Source: an uncultured Nonlabens sp. (GTDB lineage: Bacteria > Bacteroidota > Bacteroidia > Flavobacteriales > Flavobacteriaceae). Taken from it: a stretch of DNA of 64,000 bases. Made by a program: the position numbers and the translations under genes. The DNA lies in the NCBI RefSeq assembly GCF_947495285.1, contig NZ_CANLXZ010000011.1, forward strand, positions 1 through 64,000, in the 5' to 3' direction. The notes under the pieces are model-generated. The model worked only from the letters and a program-made list of their open reading frames with translations. It was not told the origin of the DNA and searched no databases. This document shows positions 61,204-64,000 of the stretch, in pieces. Numbering within the stretch: position 1 is the first letter of the stretch; each line of letters begins with the position of its first letter.

Positions 61204-62400
61204 ATGGCAAAAGTAGTAGTAGGACTTTCTGGTGGTGTAGACTCAAGTGTAGCGGCACATTTATTAAAAGAACAAGGTCATGAGGTGATAGGTCTCTTTA
61301 TGAAAAACTGGCACGATGACACCGTTACTATAAGTGATGAGTGCCCATGGTTAGAAGATTCTAACGACGCAATGCTGGTTGCAGATAAGCTAGGTATCCC
61401 TTTTCAGACTGTAGATTTAAGTGAGCAATATAAAGAGCGCATAGTAGATTACATGTTTGACGAGTATGCGAGTGGGCGCACCCCTAATCCAGACGTGTTG
61501 TGTAATCGCGAGATTAAGTTTGATGTATTTCTGGATATAGCACTAGAACTTGGGGCAGATTATGTTGCAACGGGACATTACTGCCAGAAAAAAACCACTA
61601 TAGAAAATGGTAAAGAAGTACATCACTTAATAGGTGGAGCAGACGCTAATAAAGATCAAAGTTATTTTCTTTGTCAGGTGTCTCAAAAACAACTAGCCAA
61701 AACTCTTTTTCCAATAGGTCATCTTCAAAAACCAGAGGTAAGAGAAATTGCTGCTGCGCAAGACTTAATTACCGCAGGAAAAAAAGATTCTCAAGGATTG
61801 TGTTTTATAGGTAAAGTGAGATTACCAGATTTTTTACAACAGAAGTTGCAAGCAAAGACTGGTGACATCGTAGAAATAGATGCTCAAACCAGTCGTGATA
61901 AAATGCTAGAAGTGGATGCTACAATAGATTCTAGCGAGGTGGATGAACTGGTTACGCTTTCGCGAAAGCGTAAATATCAACCTACAGACGGGGAAAAAGT
62001 AGGAGTACATCAAGGAGCTCATTATTTTACTCGTGGACAGCGCAAAGGACTAGCCGTAGGAGGTACTCCAGAACCACTTTTTGTAATTGAGACAGATGTA
62101 AATACCAATACTATTTATGTAGGTCAGGGAAAACAGCACCCAGGTTTATACCGTCGTGGATTATTTGTAACAGCTGCAGAGACTCACTGGATAAGAGAAG
62201 ATCTAGAAATAGCAGTAGGAGAGACTCTAGATGTTATGGCGCGTATAAGATACAGACAGACTTTAGAGCCAGCAACTTTGCACCGCACAGAAGAAGGTCT
62301 TTATGTTATTTTTAATAACGAGCAAAGTGCGATCTCTCCAGGCCAGTTTGTAGCATGGTATCAAGATAATGATTGTTTAGGATCTGGGGTAATAGCTTAG
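61204..62400 (+). CDS. mnmA: tRNA-specific 2-thiouridylase MnmA
   Basis: A 398-residue enzyme that thiolates U34 of tRNAs for Lys, Glu and Gln. PP-loop [15 protein letters not shown] (about 8-22), first catalytic Cys in [34 protein letters not shown], second Cys in SQGLCFIGK, and C-terminal [15 protein letters not shown]. Between GDIVEID and [10 protein letters not shown] there is an insertion of about 38 residues compared with E. coli MnmA; an exact palindrome (61955-61970, LSRKR) lies in this insertion. ATG 61204 is chosen over TTG 61189, which lies in the promoter. Confidence 0.97.
   Translation: MAKVVVGLSGGVDSSVAAHLLKEQGHEVIGLFMKNWHDDTVTISDECPWLEDSNDAMLVADKLGIPFQTVDLSEQYKERIVDYMFDEYASGRTPNPDVLCNREIKFDVFLDIALELGADYVATGHYCQKKTTIENGKEVHHLIGGADANKDQSYFLCQVSQKQLAKTLFPIGHLQKPEVREIAAAQDLITAGKKDSQGLCFIGKVRLPDFLQQKLQAKTGDIVEIDAQTSRDKMLEVDATIDSSEVDELVTLSRKRKYQPTDGEKVGVHQGAHYFTRGQRKGLAVGGTPEPLFVIETDVNTNTIYVGQGKQHPGLYRRGLFVTAAETHWIREDLEIAVGETLDVMARIRYRQTLEPATLHRTEEGLYVIFNNEQSAISPGQFVAWYQDNDCLGSGVIA
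61955..61970. repeat. Abundant palindrome inside mnmA
   Basis: Exact CGCTTTCGCGAAAGCG, read as LSRKR in the insertion loop. Confidence 0.95.
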
Positions 62401-62436
62401 TATCACGCAAATTGTGATAGAATAAGTGTAAATTTA
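62401..62436 (+). promoter_or_regulatory. Inverted repeat and putative promoter of the subtilase gene
   Basis: TATCAC/GTGATA inverted repeat (62401-62419) lies just after the mnmA stop; a TAAATTTA box at 62429-62436 ends 5 bp before the subtilase ATG. The inverted repeat could be an operator; both calls are tentative. Confidence 0.35.
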
Positions 62437-62441
62437 CTTCT

Positions 62442-64000
62442 ATGAAAAAAATAATATGTATTCTTTTTGCATTTATTTCTATTGCTACAAATGCACAAGA
62501 TTTTCATGCATTAATTTATCTTGTAGATAAGCCTCATGTGGGGACGTCGTTAGCAAATCCACAGAGTATACTGTCTCAAAGATCTATAGAGCGTAAAATG
62601 AGACATAACATCGCGATAGATGACCGCGATGTGCCCATGAATCAAGCATATGTTACACAACTAAAAAGCCAGCCAGGTATAAGTTATAAAGCGCAGTCTA
62701 AGTGGTTTAACTGTGTACATGTGGTAGGTACTACGACAGCTATCGATGCGCTTGCTAGTTTGCCTTTTGTTTCTAGTATAGATTATACAGACCCTACAAA
62801 AAGTGCGTCTGTAAGCAATCGTGATAAATTTGCAAACATGGTTACCACACCACTGGTTTATGGTACAGCAAGAAATCAGATAGAAATGATAGGTCTAGAT
62901 GATTTACACAATACAGGAAACACCGGTGCAGGAATGTTAATAGCAGTAACGGACTCTGGTTTTCCTAACGTAGACATAAATACCGGTTTTACACACTTGC
63001 GCGATAATGATGGTATTAAAGGAACTTGGGATTTTGTACAACGAGATAATTCTATTTATGAAGATAATTTTCATGGCTCTAGAGTACTGAGTGTCATGGC
63101 AGGAAATGATCCTAATAATTTTGAAGGTACCGCACCAGACGCCGGTTATTACTTATTCCGTACAGAAGAAGGAGCGCAAGAAACACCGGCAGAAATGTCC
63201 TACTGGGTGCAGGCTGCAGAGCGTGCAGATTCTCTAGGAGTAGACGTTATTAATGTTTCTTTGGGCTATTTAGGCTTTGATAACACGGCAGCAAGTCTCG
63301 ATTATCAAGACATGAATGGTGTCATATCTTTTATCTCTCAAGGGACTAATGTTGCCTTTGAAAAAGGGATGATAGTAGTGACTAGTGCAGGGAATTCTGG
63401 TAACAGCACCACGCATCCTTACATTGCATCTCCTGCCGACGCGTTAGGAGCATTTGCCATAGGGTCGGTAACCGACACCAGAGCAAAATCTAGTTTTTCG
63501 AGCATAGGACCTACCGTAGATGGGCGCATACGTCCAGATATAGCAGCACAAGGTAGTGCGACAGCTAGTATAGATGAGTCTGGTAGTCTTGTAACCACTA
63601 GTGGTACATCCTTCAGTGCACCTTTGATAAGTGGTGCGATGGTATGTCTCATGCAAGCATTTCCTAATCTCACGCCACAACAAATTATAGATGCCGTGCG
63701 CGCTAGTAGCGACCAGTCCATGTTGCCAGATAATTTATTAGGTTATGGGATACCAGATTTTGGCGCAGCACAACAGACATTAAGTTCTGCTCCTTTTACT
63801 ACACAAGATTTTAATTACTACGTGAAAGATAAAATTTTGTTTTTTAATACCGCTCAAGGCAAAAACGTAACTTCTTTCCAGCTCTTTAACTTACAAGGGC
63901 AACAAGTCATTAAAAAAGCGACAACACAAGATGGTTTTATAGATCTTAACCAAGTATCTAGTGGATTGTATCTTTTTACTATAAATGAAAGCGATGTTGC
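62442..64000 (+). CDS. S8 family subtilase with type IX secretion sorting domain (3' end outside window)
   Basis: Open frame of 519 codons running off the window. Signal peptide MKKIICILFAFISIATNAQ; propeptide-like region about 20-120; subtilase domain with catalytic Asp171 (AVTDSGFP), His211 (FHGSRV) and Ser390 (GTSFSAP), and oxyanion Asn in TSAGNSGNS. From about residue 460 the sequence becomes a type A T9SS C-terminal domain (VTSFQLFNLQGQQVIKKA...GFIDLNQVSSGLYLFTI), which would target the mature protease through the type IX system to the cell surface or medium. Only the last part of the sorting domain appears to be missing. Confidence 0.93.
   Translation, partial: MKKIICILFAFISIATNAQDFHALIYLVDKPHVGTSLANPQSILSQRSIERKMRHNIAIDDRDVPMNQAYVTQLKSQPGISYKAQSKWFNCVHVVGTTTAIDALASLPFVSSIDYTDPTKSASVSNRDKFANMVTTPLVYGTARNQIEMIGLDDLHNTGNTGAGMLIAVTDSGFPNVDINTGFTHLRDNDGIKGTWDFVQRDNSIYEDNFHGSRVLSVMAGNDPNNFEGTAPDAGYYLFRTEEGAQETPAEMSYWVQAAERADSLGVDVINVSLGYLGFDNTAASLDYQDMNGVISFISQGTNVAFEKGMIVVTSAGNSGNSTTHPYIASPADALGAFAIGSVTDTRAKSSFSSIGPTVDGRIRPDIAAQGSATASIDESGSLVTTSGTSFSAPLISGAMVCLMQAFPNLTPQQIIDAVRASSDQSMLPDNLLGYGIPDFGAAQQTLSSAPFTTQDFNYYVKDKILFFNTAQGKNVTSFQLFNLQGQQVIKKATTQDGFIDLNQVSSGLYLFTINESDV

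Noticed and set aside
3523-61970. Palindromes as IS ends, transcription terminators or operator sites
   Set aside because: Most copies are inside coding regions in several frames, without target duplications, T runs or a consistent position relative to promoters.

Overview
The window looks like a chromosomal segment of a marine-type member of the Flavobacteriaceae (Bacteroidota). This is inferred from the AT-rich sequence, promoters of the TAnnTTTG type, a subtilase ending in a type IX secretion sorting domain, an ABC-F/RimO/RecQ/MnmA set with Bacteroidota-style features, a cyclophilin-FKBP fusion, and a very frequent palindrome CGCTTTCGCGAAAGCG (11 exact copies here, in all three reading frames and between genes). 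The species cannot be fixed from the sequence alone.

Layout. 1-3.5 kb: small hypothetical envelope proteins, a CarboxypepD_reg-like/beta-barrel gene interrupted by a stop codon in its signal peptide, and a VanW-family/methyltransferase pair. 3.6-7.5 kb: rimO and a convergent ABC-F gene (uup), separated by a 590-bp array of nested direct repeats with hairpin cores. 7.8-40.1 kb: one very large co-oriented polysaccharide locus. It opens with an export module: outer-membrane polysaccharide export lipoprotein, co-polymerase/BY-kinase, ABC-2 permease, and ABC ATPase with a C-terminal cargo-binding-like domain. About 13 glycosyltransferases follow, with two polysaccharide pyruvyl-transferase paralogues, two hexapeptide acyltransferases, two methyltransferases, UDP-GlcNAc 2-epimerase, a nonulosonate (sialic acid/KDN-type) synthase with a CMP-transferase/phosphatase fusion, an uncharacterised PP-loop ATPase, and an MBOAT O-acyltransferase flanked by two SGNH-like partners. 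No Wzx flippase, Wzy polymerase or initiating phosphoglycosyltransferase is visible, so export probably runs through the ABC transporter.

40.2-42.4 kb (minus strand): an AhpD-like protein, tatC and kdsD (arabinose-5-phosphate isomerase, Kdo pathway). 42.5-51 kb: recQ (without the usual zinc cysteines), a cyclophilin-FKBP fusion, a DoxX/MauE-type protein, a lone DppB-type permease, tpiA, prmA and clpS. 51-57 kb: an M24 peptidase, then a TetR regulator followed by an ABC/HlyD/TolC export operon whose ABC nucleotide-binding domain has lost most catalytic motifs. 57-64 kb: rluF, small hypothetical proteins, a GreA/B-like protein, a FAS1 lipoprotein, mnmA, and a subtilase cut by the window end.

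The most notable items are the abundant palindrome (with an internal paralogue comparison showing it is not an insertion), the degenerate ABC exporter, the PP-loop enzyme and nonulosonate genes inside the glycan locus, and the SGNH pair in which one copy lost its catalytic His.
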